Shown here: piece by piece, positions 11,235-23,030 of the stretch
How positions within the stretch are numbered: position 1 is the first letter of the stretch
Layout of the letters: each line of letters starts with the position of its first letter
Assembly: GCA_964020085.1 (NCBI GenBank)
Contig: OZ026601.1
Coordinates: 27,811,418 to 27,875,417, forward strand
Origin: Micromussa lordhowensis
Lineage: Eukaryota > Cnidaria > Anthozoa > Scleractinia > Lobophylliidae
Length of the DNA stretch: 64,000 bases
Direction: 5' to 3'
Made by a program: the position numbers and the translations under genes
The notes under the pieces: generated by a model
What the model saw: only the letters and a program-made list of their open reading frames with translations
Database searches by the model: none
What the model was told of the DNA's origin: nothing

Positions 11235-12196
11235 TTAAGGTGGTATGATACCCTAAAATACGGCGATGCTCATGAAAAAATCAATTTCTTGAAAATAGAA
11301 GATTTAAGACCCTTGAACACTTGTCAAAAACACTTTCAAACAATTTTGCCGAATTTTCCTCTAGATGAGTGTGAAATTTAAGGAAAGTACACAGAGGTAT
11401 AATTTTTTTTAAGTAGCAACGGTTGCTTACTATAAGACCATGACCAAAACTACAGATTATTTTTAACATATATGAACGAAACTATGTAGAAAAAGCTTCA
11501 AAGACATGTACAACTCGATTGATATAACTACTTGTGAAAAGCTTTGCCTCGAATTGCTATCACAGGCTCATTCATTTCCCTTATGAAAACGAATATTTCC
11601 TACAACTGCAGTAACTTTCTACAAAATAGAACAACCATTACACCCTCTCCCCCGAGAACCAATCTGAACCCCCCTCTTCTATTTGTGGCTTGTTAATGGA
11701 TTAATTCTTCGTGTAAGAAACTTAAAGTGCATTTTTCTCAAATGTCTATTTTTGCACCGACTGACTTAACGCCAACATTTCTACTGATGCAATAAACCAA
11801 AACAATCGTAACATTTTAACGCCTGTCACGTGACATGAGATGATTTGTCCACTGAGTGTGGTGTAAAATAAGGTTATTTCCAAATAAAGCCTGTTAAAAG
11901 CACTGAAAACAAGAATTAACTGTCAAAACTTAGGTTCATTGCACAGAACAAAGCATAAACTTGCACGATGTGCTTGTTTGACAGTCAAATTTTGTTTTGT
12001 AAAAGAGCAGGAAGTGTTGGCGTCAATACTATAAAGCACTACCTCAAAAGGCTGTGGCTGGTTGCCATAGTAACCATTTTGAGTGAAACCTTCAAAATTG
12101 ATTTTCTCTTTCCGAGTGTAATCGCAACAAATTAATCTCTTTACACCATATTTAAACTAACTTTTTGGTCCTTTTTAGGGTACCATTCCACCTTAA
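11235..12196. mobile_element. Non-autonomous DNA element with TTAAGGTGG ends, 0.96 kb
   Basis: The left end TTAAGGTGGTATGATACCCT at 11235 matches the complement of the right end AGGGTACCATTCCACCTTAA at 12177-12196. TTAA or TA could be the target site. The interior has no transposase. Elements at 15119-16133 and 16632-17284 share TTAAGGT-type ends, so several related insertions lie within 6 kb. Confidence 0.75.
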
Positions 12197-12216
12197 TCAC
12201 ATAGAATTCTACGAAA

Positions 12217-12905
12217 GATTTAAAAATGCCGTTTACCGTTTACAAATATCTGCATTGGTTCAGGAGATATTTAAGTTTGAAAATGAGTAAAATATGCAAA
12301 TGAGATTACTGATGACGTCATACACTCAACCAAATATTACATGAGGTATATAAATAGCGCTATCTCGGTCAATTTGCAGCAGAAACCATTGAAACTTGGT
12401 AGCCTAATAGTTCTAAATGCAACACATCTACAGCTATAACAATTTCCGTTCCCTTGGCAACCTACTCTTTTCCAGTCCCCTCTAGTCTGATATCAATATT
12501 TAGTGATTTTAAGCTTGGAAAACATTAAACAAGGCTATGAACTCAACCTAATGTATTTATATGCTTGCTGGATTATGCAGATGAGGCACCATTGGCAAAT
12601 TTCAATATAGAACCCTAAAAGTGGTCAGAAAAGCCTTTAATATTGTGGAGGTCTGGAACCTAGTACGTTGCAATGGTAACAAAAATTGTTAAGCTCATAT
12701 TGCGGAGCACCTCTAATAGAATCTTACTGTTAAAATTCAAACATTTATCATACAAATTGACTGAGATATCCTTGTTAATCATATTTGATCAAAATGCGGT
12801 TGAGTCTATGACGTCATCACTTGGTTAATTTGCATATTTTAAAAACTTGAATATCTCTGGAACGAAAAGAGATATTTGAAAACAGTAAACAGCATTTTTA
12901 CTCTT
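12217..12905. mobile_element. Foldback element carrying paired octamer and CRE motifs
   Basis: A segment at about 12217-12335 is repeated in inverted orientation at about 12780-12905. Both arms contain a sequence around AAATATCT..GGAGATAT, then ATGCAAAT or a one-base variant, then TGATGACGTCAT. The same module recurs at 31295-32042 (again as an inverted pair) and at 45565-45712 (single). The roughly 450 bp between the arms hold no gene. This looks like a dispersed foldback family. Confidence 0.65.
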
Positions 12906-13271
12906 GTACAGACTACTTGTTTATGCCTTAAATGAACATAACTGCCTTAGCGAAAAATGATCAGCTTAATAGGATTCATTTATCTCACCTGTTTATTCAA
13001 TACTTCTTGTAAAGAAAATTTCTCCTAAAGAATTGAAATTATCAAAATCATATTCTATTAAAAAGGCGTAATGTCTTATTTTAGTGAACTAAAATTAGGT
13101 CTGTTATTATAATTAAATATAATTAGTAGTGTAAGGACAAAACCCGGTGGAAATAGCTTATAAAAATATGATCACATCTATCTACAGCTTGTTAACAAGG
13201 GAATGTTCATTGAAAACTACAACGGAGTTTGCATGCTACGATCTTCTGATAGTGTATGTAGCAGCAATTAT

Positions 13272-13316
13272 CACATGCCCGCTTGTGGATATGAATTTTA
13301 TCTTCGAGTGCTCAAC

Positions 13317-13350
<34 letters not shown>

Positions 13351-13401
13351 CATCCACAAGCGGGCATGTAGTATTCTGTTTATTATATAAATACCAGTGA
13401 A

Positions 13402-13438
<37 letters not shown>

Positions 13439-14450
13439 TCTCTTTACGTGTGAAGATAACATGTTTCATTTTTTTCCAAGAGGGCACGGTAACGAATCCA
13501 GCAATCTGATTGGTTCTTAGCGCGGTCCGGATTTTCCTATCTCTGACCACGGTCACGGTAACGGCGGGAAACAGCGCGGGTGAAATTGTCATGTTCAGCT
13601 AGGTTTCGTGAATGAACTAGCGGTAATCGTCGATCTTTTCCCTTTTTACACTTCCATGGACGATTAATCAATGGAAGTTTACCTCTGGGCACTTTTAAAT
13701 AGCAAGGAAGGTCACTGTAAGTAGATTTAATTGAGTATTTTGTAGCTCTGAGAGTTTGTGTGCTTGGTTGTAGCTCGGCGTTGTAATGGCGCGTAATTCT
13801 GTGTTTTTCACCGCACAATTTTAAGCTAACAGAAGTCAAATGCAGTCGAGTTTAGCCTCTCTGATAGTTGCTGTATTTAAGAGAAATTCGGTAGAATATA
13901 CTTAACGAATTTCCTCGCTTTCTGCTACTCAATTTACGGTAAAAAGGTCTGATTTCGGGTGATTCGCAACGACTGATGGAGATTGTGCTTGTAGTCAACT
14001 TCAGTCAAACTGCGCGAAATTTCACCATCGGAAAAACACTTAACTGGTGAATTAGATGCAACTAACATAAAAGCAATTCAAAATAAATCTGTTAATGCAT
14101 CTTTCTTTGGGTAGTGTCTGAGTTTACTCGCTCGTTCGTTCGTTAGATTTTTTACGATGGTTTGTAGACGGCACGTAAACCAATTCAATAACAAAGTTGT
14201 GTAAACCCAATTGTAAGCCAAATTAGCGCAGGAAAAAATAAATAAGTTATTTTCCGGCTTAGGGTCGGTCCGTATAGTGAAAAACTGTGACCTCGGGCTT
14301 GAAAATGCAGCATTTTCAAGACCTCGGTCACAGTTTTTCACTATACGGACCTCCCAGCCGGCAAATAACATATATATCTTCACGTGTGAAGATACGACGT
14401 TTTCGCGCGAAAGCTCACTTGGTATTTCCCTGGTGTTTATATAATAAAAT
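13272..14450. mobile_element. Foldback-family element with leading palindrome and TTTATATAATAAA ends
   Basis: A palindrome at 13272-13371 (arms around ATGCCCGCTTGTGGATATG and its complement) abuts a TTTATTATATAAA box at 13379. A second inverted copy of that box, CTGGTGTTTATATAATAAA, closes the element at 14437-14449. Near the right end lie another palindrome (14245-14370, arms CGTATAGTGAAAAACTGTGA) and the motif ATCTTCACGTGTGAAGAT. The element at 14627-15110 has the same order of parts. The 100-codon open frame inside (13537-13839, minus) has no recognised domain. Confidence 0.6.
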
Positions 14451-14626
14451 CTGATCTTTTATGAATGCTATTAATGTAATTAGCATAACTAGTTTACCTA
14501 AATGGTACAAAATGCTGTCGAAGGGAAGAAGGATGTAAGGAGTGTCCATACAGAGCAGGGTTTTTCCATACAGAACTCCTGATCGTCGGTAACAGTAACA
14601 AATAGAGGATATTACACGGTGGCGAG

Positions 14627-15110
14627 AAGATATGAATTTTATGTTCGAGTGGCAAGAACAATATCTCACGAGTAAGCGCAGCGAAAGAGTGAGATATTGT
14701 TCTTGCCACGAGAACACAAAATTCATATCTTCGAACTAACGAGTAATGTTATTTTTATTATATAAACATACTGATGACGGCGTTTTTGATGATTTTCCGA
14801 AGATATCCGATCACTTGCCGAAGATTTCCGAAGATTTTCCAAAATTTGTTTGAAGGGCGTTTGAAGGATAGACGAACGTTCCCGAACATTTTACGAGAAT
14901 TTCCGAAGATGTCCGAAGATTTCCTAAGATTGCCGAAGACTTTTGAGGAAGGCCCGAAGATGTTTCGATGATACACCAACGAATTTAAGTACAATTTAAG
15001 AGACAAACTTGATATCAGTCAATCATCGATATCTTCACATGTGAGGATATCGTATCGTTTTCACCAACTTGTTACCACTCGGTATACCACTGACTTTTAT
15101 ATAATAAACA
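14627..15110. mobile_element. Sister foldback element containing a CCGAAGATTT minisatellite
   Basis: A palindrome at 14627-14732 (arms AGTGGCAAGAACAATATCTC) shares the outer sequence GATATGAATTTTAT with the palindrome at 13272. It is followed by TTATTATATAAAC, then a run of degenerate CCGAAGATTT/CCGAAGATG units at about 14795-14965, then ATATCTTCACATGTGAGGATAT and the closing TTTATATAATAAA at 15094-15106. Both strands of the minisatellite are open, but the products are repeat-derived and not convincing proteins. Confidence 0.6.
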
Positions 15111-15118
15111 GGTGTATA

Positions 15119-16133
15119 TAAGGTGGCCGAACACAGTTTTCAAGTGCCTATGTCTAATTCACCATAACTTTTAAACTATTTATGCTTTGGCGCCCATTTT
15201 TTTGCAAGAGTCAAGGTGGATTAAGACTAGGGTGTGTGCTGTTGCCATGGCAATGGGGCTGGTTAAAAACAAGGCTTAACTAATGGTTTTTGTTTATTTA
15301 AAAAGGATCCAGTCGTTAAATTGTTTTTATATTTGGCACTCTAAGAATCAGATATTAAATCCCTTCTGTCAACACGGTGCTAATAAAATTTTGACATAGG
15401 CGATTTTCGTAATTCGCCGTTAATCGTTTTCTGTATTATTAAAAATCCCCTATGTCAAAATTCAGATTTTTTTGATAGATCATTCACGTGGTCTCTGATA
15501 TATTTTTTCTGTCAAATTTCTTGAAATTCTAACGACTGGATCGTTAGAAATCGGCATGTTTCAGCTAAAGCAATCGGTCTCAATTTTTCGAGCAAATGCG
15601 CATGCGTTGCATTATTTAACTGGGTTCTTTCGGTAACAAACAAAATCTGAAAATTGCTGGATTCTTTGAATCGTTACCTTTTCTAGCATATCTTTGTAAT
15701 AAAAGACTAAAGCCATCAATACACTGCGTTCAATTATAGAGAAATATAGATTAACACAGATAGTGCGGGTGTTGAGTAAATAAAATGATCGCTCTACTGA
15801 CGGCATGTTTGTGAAATCCTTGTGCACGTGTTAAATATTAAATAATAATAATAAATAATAACTTTATTTAAGTGTCATATGTAGTTAGCACTGTTGTACT
15901 AATTGGGGACACTGTAAAATAAACAACCAAATATTTCAAATAGAACATAACCTGTTAAGGGTTGGAGGCTGACCAGTTGGCTATTTACACAACGCGGTCG
16001 AGGAGTTGAACTCGGGACTACCGAGAACAAATCCAGATAGTGGTAGGGTGAAGGATTTGAACCAGGGACCTCCAGATTTCAAATCCAGCGCCCTAAGCAA
16101 AAGCACGTGCGAAAACTGTGTTCGACCACCTTA
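15119..16133. mobile_element. TAAGGTGG-ended DNA element interrupted by a SINE
   Basis: AAGGTGGCCGAACACAGTTTTC at the left end is matched in inverted orientation at 16111-16132 by GAAAACTGTGTTCGACCACCTT. The interior has a smaller hairpin around TTTTGACATAGGCGATTTTCG near 15390-15465 and the nested SINE at 15831-16102. No transposase frame is present. Confidence 0.75.
15831..16102 (-). mobile_element. tRNA-derived SINE, minus strand, with 7-bp target duplication
   Basis: On the minus strand the element starts with a tRNA-like block: a hairpin loop CTGGATTTGAAATCTGG, then a B-box-like GGTTCAAATCC. A second tRNA-like B box (GAGTTCAACTCC) follows. It ends in AATAAAGTTATTATTTATTATT, a usual SINE tail. 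GCACGTG occurs directly on both sides (15824-15830 and 16103-16109) and is a likely target-site duplication. It sits inside the 15119-16133 DNA element, so it inserted later. Confidence 0.7.
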
Positions 16134-16452
16134 ACCTTATTCACGAGTGATTACATGTACAACTGATTTACTTCAACACTTCTAGTTTTGAGAGCTTTAA
16201 TGCTTACGGTAAGCTAACGATAAAATTTTTAACAGACTCAGTTGTTCTCTATCGCGACGCCGCACCTTTGACCTACACTAACTTCTTCGTTTCTGTAATT
16301 TTCCAAATGATTTCTGCTAGTATTAGAAGAGACTCCACAATAGTGATTTGTTGTATATTCTGCACTGATGTTCCTGTTGTTCCCGATAGCTTTCATCCTT
16401 ATTTTCATCAATCGAACAGAGCACAGGAAAACAACGCGTCTTCAATAATAGA

Positions 16453-16518
16453 GAGGAAAACTAGCCTGAATTTCAGACTTAGCGAGAGGAGGAGGTGACT
16501 GAAATTCAGGCTAGAGGA
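16453..16518. repeat. Short perfect hairpin
   Basis: CTAGCCTGAATTTCAG and its complement CTGAAATTCAGGCTAG flank a purine-rich loop of about 20 nt. It is probably a small foldback remnant. No promoter or terminator role is implied in a eukaryotic genome. Confidence 0.75.
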
Positions 16519-16631
16519 AAACAGGAACGATAAAAGGAAGTATAAAAATAGCAATATACACAACAGAAAACTGCCACTCGCCTTCGTGCACTGGGACCAA
16601 CGGGAGAGAGCACACGATCTTACCACGCATC

Positions 16632-17284
16632 TTAAGGTAATTCCCTTGAAATTGATCTACTATCAAACTTTTTTTGAAACTTGGCGTAATGAACATTCAT
16701 GATATGAACATTTCAAAAACGCAATAAAAAAATGGGGTCACCGTGCCTGTTTACGCGTCAGCAGGCTCTCAAAATGGGATATTTTTACTGGTTGCGCGTT
16801 AAAAGTTCGAATTACCTTCATACAGAATTAAATCTTGGTTACTTGAAAGGCACAAAGTTTTGTCTTGAAAGTGAAGCTTCATTTATTGACATAAGCTATA
16901 TTGCTTCATTTAAGCCGGTTTTGATTGCCTGGTTGCGGGAATATTGCACTTTTTCGGACAGTTCCGTGGTTAACTTGAAGTCCTCGCCTTGGCCAAAATA
17001 CACCGATTTGGGAACTGTTTTCCAAAAAAAATCATGTTCTACTATCAAACTTTTTTTCCTCTTAAAATATGTTCTTCATTAGACGGTTCTTAGCAAATAC
17101 CTGAAAAAAAAATCGGGGGTCACCGTGCTCGTTTAGGAGAAAAGGAGAGTTTATTCCGTTATCGAGCTTAGTTTGAGGGAAATCTCTTACGTTTTGCGTG
17201 TGCACGCGCTCATGTGCGCGCGCTGATGACGCGAAAATCGTGCGCAGTAGGGATGCGCAATGCAATACTAAGGAATTACCTTAA
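16632..17284. mobile_element. Non-autonomous element with TTAAGGTAATTCC ends
   Basis: TTAAGGTAATTCCCT at 16632-16646 is inverted at 17270-17284 (AAGGAATTACCTTAA). The interior holds two direct copies of CTACTATCAAACTTTTTTT and two of GGGGTCACCGTGC. The 116-codon open frame at 16732-17082 lies wholly inside, has no recognised domain and is treated as non-coding. Confidence 0.65.
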
Positions 17285-17340
17285 TTCTGCCATTCGCGCA
17301 TAACCACAATTCCTTTTGCATTTGATCTTACTGCTGCCAC

Positions 17341-17511
17341 AATAGGCCATTTCGATATATTAAAATTCTAACATGGCTCCGAGGCTAGGGGGATTAAAAC
17401 AAAAGAAATCACATCGAGGTTGAGAGATGACTGAATAATTAATTTCTCTTGTTTTATTCCACCAAGCCTCGGAGCCATGTTAGAATTTTAATATATCGAA
17501 AATGACCTATT
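17341..17511. mobile_element. Foldback MITE, same family as 1-176
   Basis: The inverted ends are AATAGGCCATTTCGATATAT and its complement at 17492-17511. The inner arms ACATGGCTCCGAGGCT pair with AGCCTCGGAGCCATGT. The total is 171 bp with an AT-rich centre. It shares the end module TTTCGATATATTAAAATTC with the element at the left window edge. Confidence 0.8.
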
Positions 17512-17519
17512 CCTTGCGT

Positions 17520-19660
17520 TTTGCAGAAACGCTTTCAAGGCCCCTATAAGACCTTCTTCCGATCAGAGAGCTGCCTTCGTGCGTTCACTCACTGCGGAGG
17601 CAATTATTATAATAAAAGAATTCGAAATAAATTCAGACGATTACCATCCAACGATACACATGCAGTTATCATATCTAACGAATCAGGAAAAATTGTCCTT
17701 TAAAAAGAAAAAAATAACCGTTAGGTATCTACAGGTAAGCATATTGCAAGAGGTTTCCTTTAATTTGTAATTGCTACTTTTAGCTGGTCGTCTCGTATGA
17801 TATATCTTATTAAATATTGTGCCTTTTTTGCCAATGAGTAATCGAAACTTGACTAGTTGTGTGGGCTTGCACGCGAGCCACGCGACTCACGCACGCTACC
17901 ATCACGCGTGTCTCGTACTTCGGGGGCGTGTAAAAGAGAGACAATCAGGCAATTTTTTTGGATATTTCAATTTTCGAATCGTAGAAATATTTTTCAGTTC
18001 CAAACATTCCCCAGATCCTTTACATATGTTGTTGATTAAAGATTCCTTCACTAAACGTAACAATTTGATGTCTTTCAAAGGTCTTATCTTCATAATCATG
18101 ACTCAGCCGAATGAATGAAAACTGAGTTAATTCAAGCCACCTTTTTAAGACTTTTCCCCGGCCTTTGGTATGAAACGACATATTTTAGATCACATAAAAA
18201 CTTTGTATGATATGACTGAATGTCCTGTATGGGCGAGTAAGGGCCGCATGTAATTTCTTTTTCACGATAAGGTCCAAGTAACCAGTAGAGAAGTAATTGT
18301 ATAGGAAGCGATGCTGAACGGGTGTCTGGCTCTACGAGCAATTTATTTTCCATTACGATCATATCAGTATTAGAGAATTGCGGTCAAGATAATAAAATTG
18401 CAAAACAGATTGCAATGTTATAGTAAATGGTTTGAAAGCAGAAGCTTTTAAAAGCAAATTGTTTGGCATAAATCATCTGAGTAAAGAAAGGTCTGAAAAA
18501 AAAACTTGTTGGCAACTGACCTTTCTAGTAAGAGGAAATCATTTTCAATGTCACTTTCAGAGTCAAGTGAATAGTGTTTGTCTGCCAATGGTGTTATAGG
18601 CTCTAGTCCATTGAAACTGATTAGACAGTTTAGCCGAGATGATATTGCTTGTAAGACTCGTGTAAAGTTTGTCAACATTCACTGGTCAGTTCTAATAACT
18701 TTATATCCGTTTAGTCATTTAGATGTTAACTCGATCTGTTCTGGATCGATGGTTCTTCGGTTTTGTTTATGTCTTGGATATCTCGTTTGAAAAGAGCGCA
18801 GGTAGTTGTTGACAGAGGCGTCCAAGTTGGTGTACCAGCTTTCCATTCTATCTAGGGCGGAATTCGTTGAACCTGAAATGGTTTGTACTGTTGGTTAAAC
18901 ATTTAACAGGTTGCAGTAAATCTGTGTGGTTTATGAGTAATGTAATTGATGTCATAACACGGTTTTTTGTCGTTTGTTTACGTATGTAGGAAGCTTGGCA
19001 GTCGGAGCATTTGTTTCTGAACGCGTGTGTTCACGTTCGTTTGGCTATTCCCAAAAAGGTCCAAAAAATTACAAAAAAAAAACAGACAAATAGAGCAAAA
19101 ATACAGCAATAGATTTAACAACAAGGCCATTTTTGAGCGTGGTTAGCTTGTGCGACGGAGGCACAGGTGCAAGCAGAAAGACGCCATTGTAAGGCACATG
19201 TGCATTTAATTGCTAGGCTAGCGCAGGTTGCTTCCGGTTCCGGTTGTATTCAGGTCTGCTTTGTGAGCATGAACCAAGTGAAAATTCCAGCGCAAGCCAA
19301 GTGTAAGAACATGAAAAGTTTGGGAGGGAGCAGCGAGTGTATGCAAACTCCTCTTTTAGGATCTCTGATCGCCTTTTATCTTCGCCATCTTTGCCATCTA
19401 CAGAGAAGACTGGCACTAGCGAGTAATTTGCCCAATGCCCTTGGCAAATGTTCAGAAAGATAAGATTGAAATTATTGACACAAATAAAATGAACTGATTG
19501 CGGCTGCCTTCTTGAAACAGTGAAGATAACTGCACGTTTGAAGATGAACACTTGTGTTCTTAAAAGCAACGAATGCTCTTTAACCTGGATTATAGAGGAG
19601 ATATTAGAATTCTTTTTTAGGATGCTTTTTGGCTTGTAATTGAAGATGTTATCATATTTT
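17520..19660. other. No gene recognised
   Basis: Short open frames occur on both strands, the longest being 118 codons on minus at 19213-19569 and 98 on plus at 19167-19463. They overlap each other, lack recognisable domains and lack convincing splice sites. I see no RNA gene and no clear element ends. Confidence 0.45.
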
Positions 19661-19669
19661 ATTCAAAAA

Positions 19670-20330
19670 ATATTCAAGGAAACTGAAATTGTATCACACT
19701 TGGCCAATAAACAATGTGCGGGATTTTTTTTTGGACCTTGGGGATTTTGATAAAAAATGTCTGTAAAGACAGATACGTAAAGGAAAGTCAGATATCTGTG
19801 ACTAGTGATCTACACAGAGCTAAATTTTTTCGGGCAAAGGGCTTAACATTGATAGATACATAAAAATGGTGAAAGAGAGTTAAATTGTCTTTTGTTGTAA
19901 CAGGAGATAAATTTCGCTTGAAAGAAACGTGCGATTTTTTTGCCCTGATCAGATACTTCTGTGACCCTTCTCTGCAGGAATTTTCACATCATACCGCGAC
20001 AATTACAACAAATTTCATGATATATTTTATTTTAAAAATTGTACCACACATTAAATAAGGCGGGGAATCTATTCTTTGGGCCATGGGTACTTTGACAGAT
20101 ATAAAGTCTTTGTTAAGTCAGGTACTTACAGTTAGATTCCCTCAGCCTTAGGGAATAACATAGATAGATGCACAAAAAAGACGTGAGAGAGTGTTAAATT
20201 GTCTTTCGTTGAAACAAGAGAAAGGTGCGTTTTTTGCCCTGATCAGAAACTTCTGTGACCTCATCGCGGCAGGAATTTTCACATTATACCGCGACATTTA
20301 CAATGAGAGATATGGAAAAAAAAAACAAGC
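19670..20330 (+). repeat. Two-copy tandem repeat of about 300 bp
   Basis: Two diverged direct copies run from about 19670 and about 20040. Landmarks recur roughly 300 nt apart: TTAAATTGTCTTT.GTTG (19881 and 20194), TTTTTTGCCCTGATCAGA (about 19936 and 20231), and GCAGGAATTTTCACAT.ATACCGCGACA (about 19974 and 20270). No frame is conserved between the copies. Confidence 0.75.
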
Positions 20331-20719
20331 TTTGTCTCACGACATACTTCGGGGCGTGCTAAGAAAATGTTCTATACGTCATCACAAAAAATTGTTTACT
20401 TGTAGGTTTTTGAACTAGTGGCTTCGGCTGAACGACTGGAAGATTAGAACAGTCTAGATCCCAAGCCATCGAAAAACAACAGGAGAAATGTTAATTAATG
20501 CAAATCTGTCCGCAGAAAGTGAAACTTTAGAAGAAGACCAATTATCATTGCCAGCCAGAGGAAAAAAAAACAAAACGGTCAAAAATAGATTCTCCTGCGT
20601 TGCATCAGAGGAGAAGAATTCTCTCGCCTTCATTGGGGTATACGCTCTTGAAAAGACGACATGTCCTCTTCCATGTGTAAAACTGTATTGAAGCTATCGA
20701 CTTCTAAAAGCATCTCGCG

Positions 20720-21156
20720 AAAAATAAGAGAAGACAGACAGACGCGAGCGAGAACTCACGCAAAGGCGAAAAAGAAGTTTATCACTTGATCCACAGATTT
20801 TGCTTCAATGGGCTGCAGCACATAACGACACGAACACCTTGAAAACTGTAGTGGAAGGTTCAAACGTGAAAATCAGTGAACCTAGTTTGGACGGATTTTA
20901 TCCTTTACATCGCGCTGCAAGCGCGGGCAGCCTTGAAAGCCTTCAATAATATCTTGTAACAAAGGGAGCGCAGCTTGATGTCCGCGACAGACATGGCTCG
21001 TCTCCTCTTGACGCTGCGCCTTGTGAGGGAGAATTTGATTGCGCGCGCTTTCTAATAGAGAAGGGCGCCAACATCACTCACATTCGAGACGGTTTTACAG
21101 ACAAGAATTTGGCGCGGAACCACGGACAAAGAAAGCGATCCCAGACCATACAGTAG
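20720..21156 (+). pseudogene. Ankyrin-repeat pseudogene
   Basis: From 20788 the + frame reads two to three ankyrin repeats. The recognisable cores are DGFYPLHRAASAGSLESL, then GAQLDVRDRHGSSPLDAA and CARFLIEKGANI, and the frame stops at 21154. A TAA at 20947-20949 interrupts the first repeat where Gln/Tyr is expected. The upstream basic segment (RARTHAKAKKKF) is in another frame and runs into a stop just before the repeats. With no intron, one nonsense codon and a frameshift, it is a dead copy, possibly a retrocopy. The short repeat array with a basic N-terminal part recalls PPP1R27-type proteins, but the identity is uncertain. Confidence 0.7.
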
Positions 21157-21159
21157 CGG

Positions 21160-23030
21160 CATTGCTCGACATAAGTAATACCTTTTTACCCGGCCACAGC
21201 TACATTTTGATTGGCTTTTGGGTTTTCTACAAGAAAAACGCTTAGAACATCACAACTGACCTTAATACAATATGTAAACCTTTCAAAAAACCTAAAAGCT
21301 AAACAGGCTGAACATTGACTCTGAACGGCTTCCGTACCGCAGGGAAACTGGAAGGGAAGAAGGGACATTTGTTCCCCTCCAATAGACCGTAGAATGCATC
21401 AAGTGCAATCCATTGTCTTGTCACTTGAGAGCCTTGAGTAAATAGACTTATCGATAAAAGAAAAATTAGATAAAGATACAAAGTGCTAATGGACTTTGAG
21501 GTTTGGAAAAATATTGATCTTCTTAGCATTAGAAATTTCATTTGGGCTTCGATTTTATAAAGTGTTGGCTTTATACCAAATACGAAAATAGCATCACGAT
21601 TTTTCAACTTGTGAATAGACAGGTTAAGTTCTGCAGTTTTCCTTATCTACCAGTAAGCAAACCTTTGTTGTTACCCATTTTTTGTAAGCGTAAGAACTTT
21701 TCTCGTTTTCTTTTTAAAATGTCTCATTTAAATATGACTTCGATCATTTCTTAATATACGACTTAAGAAACACATTCAGTTGTTGTTCGAGAAGACGAAT
21801 AGATCATGGCCAAGATTTTCCAGACAGCTTTTGTTTGTTTTTAAATTTCGGAGTCGTTTTGCATTTCGTGACCATCAGAGTGGAATTTTGCTGTAACTTA
21901 ATATCGATGTTTCTGGTTTGTTTGTTATAATCGTGCGCAATACTGAGATCATGCTGTGCTTGTTTTAAATCTGCAGTAAACTCTAGAAACCTGTAAAACT
22001 ACACGTTTTGGGGTTTTAATCAATATTTCATGTTTCATGGGCTTAACAACATCGTTAAAATAAAGACGAAACAAACTTTTCCAAAACCTCAACATTTTTG
22101 TCATTTCATAATAAAATTCCATCAAAATTCCACTGCGTGTGTTTGCATTGAAAAGCTGCTTCAACTAGTAGGGAGGGGTGATGTGGAGGTACTTTACCCC
22201 TGGCTTTAGATAGGGTAAAAAATCGGTATTACCTACCCCACCCTGCCTTAAATCCTGCACCTGTTGTCAGTCATTTATGCAGTTGGCTTTTTACCCACAC
22301 AGCTGAAATGAAAAACCACATTTCATTCCATGAGCCAAATGACGACTTTACGACGACAAGCTCTGAACTTGAAATCCATTGAAACGAATGAACTGAAAAG
22401 AAGTATGTCTGAGACAATTTGTATCAAGGCAAAGTTTCTGCTCAAGGCATCGCATTTAACCAAATTTAAAGCCGAAAGTGGAGGAATCAACAGAAGCATA
22501 GAAGCAGTGTAGAAGTTAAAATTACGCTTAAATTCGCTTTCCCTCAAAACAACTCATTTCATGTTCCAACTGAACTCTTCCCTCAACATTCAAGTTTCTC
22601 TTAAATGAGATGCGTACTGCTTCGATTTGCGATTGAAAACATTTAGTTTATGACGGAGTTATATTTCAATGGCTCATGTTTCGAACAATGAAGCCTGTCA
22701 AAAGAATTTATATTACTGAGAGCAGATTTCCAGCTGATAGTTCTGGCTTTAATTAATTACAGTTGGCTGGTTTTTCCGACAAAACGTAGAGGTCCATTCG
22801 GAGGGTAGACACCTCTGATGAATGGCACGAGATCTGAAAAGATAACATCCAGTCTGATTTGTAAATTCAAATCTGCAAGAAATCTAGTATCTACCACCAG
22901 ACCATGATCAAATCATCTTGTTTCCAGGCTTTCCCAAATGTCAAACTGAGAAAGCCCTGGGAAGTTGTAAAAGTTGTAGCTTTAACCATGTTAACCTGTA
23001 CAAAATTAGAATTAACCTTCGGTTATTACT
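21160..23030. other. No gene recognised
   Basis: AT-rich with scattered frames under about 100 codons on both strands. None shows a domain, signal peptide or supported splice sites. No repeat ends stand out. Confidence 0.45.

Noticed and set aside
13537..13839. 100-codon basic minus-strand frame as another cationic peptide
   Set aside because: It has no signal peptide and no acidic propiece, and it sits inside a foldback element.
16732..17082. 116-codon plus-strand open frame
   Set aside because: It lies entirely inside a TTAAGGTAATTCC-ended element, has no domain and shares its sequence with the element's internal repeats.
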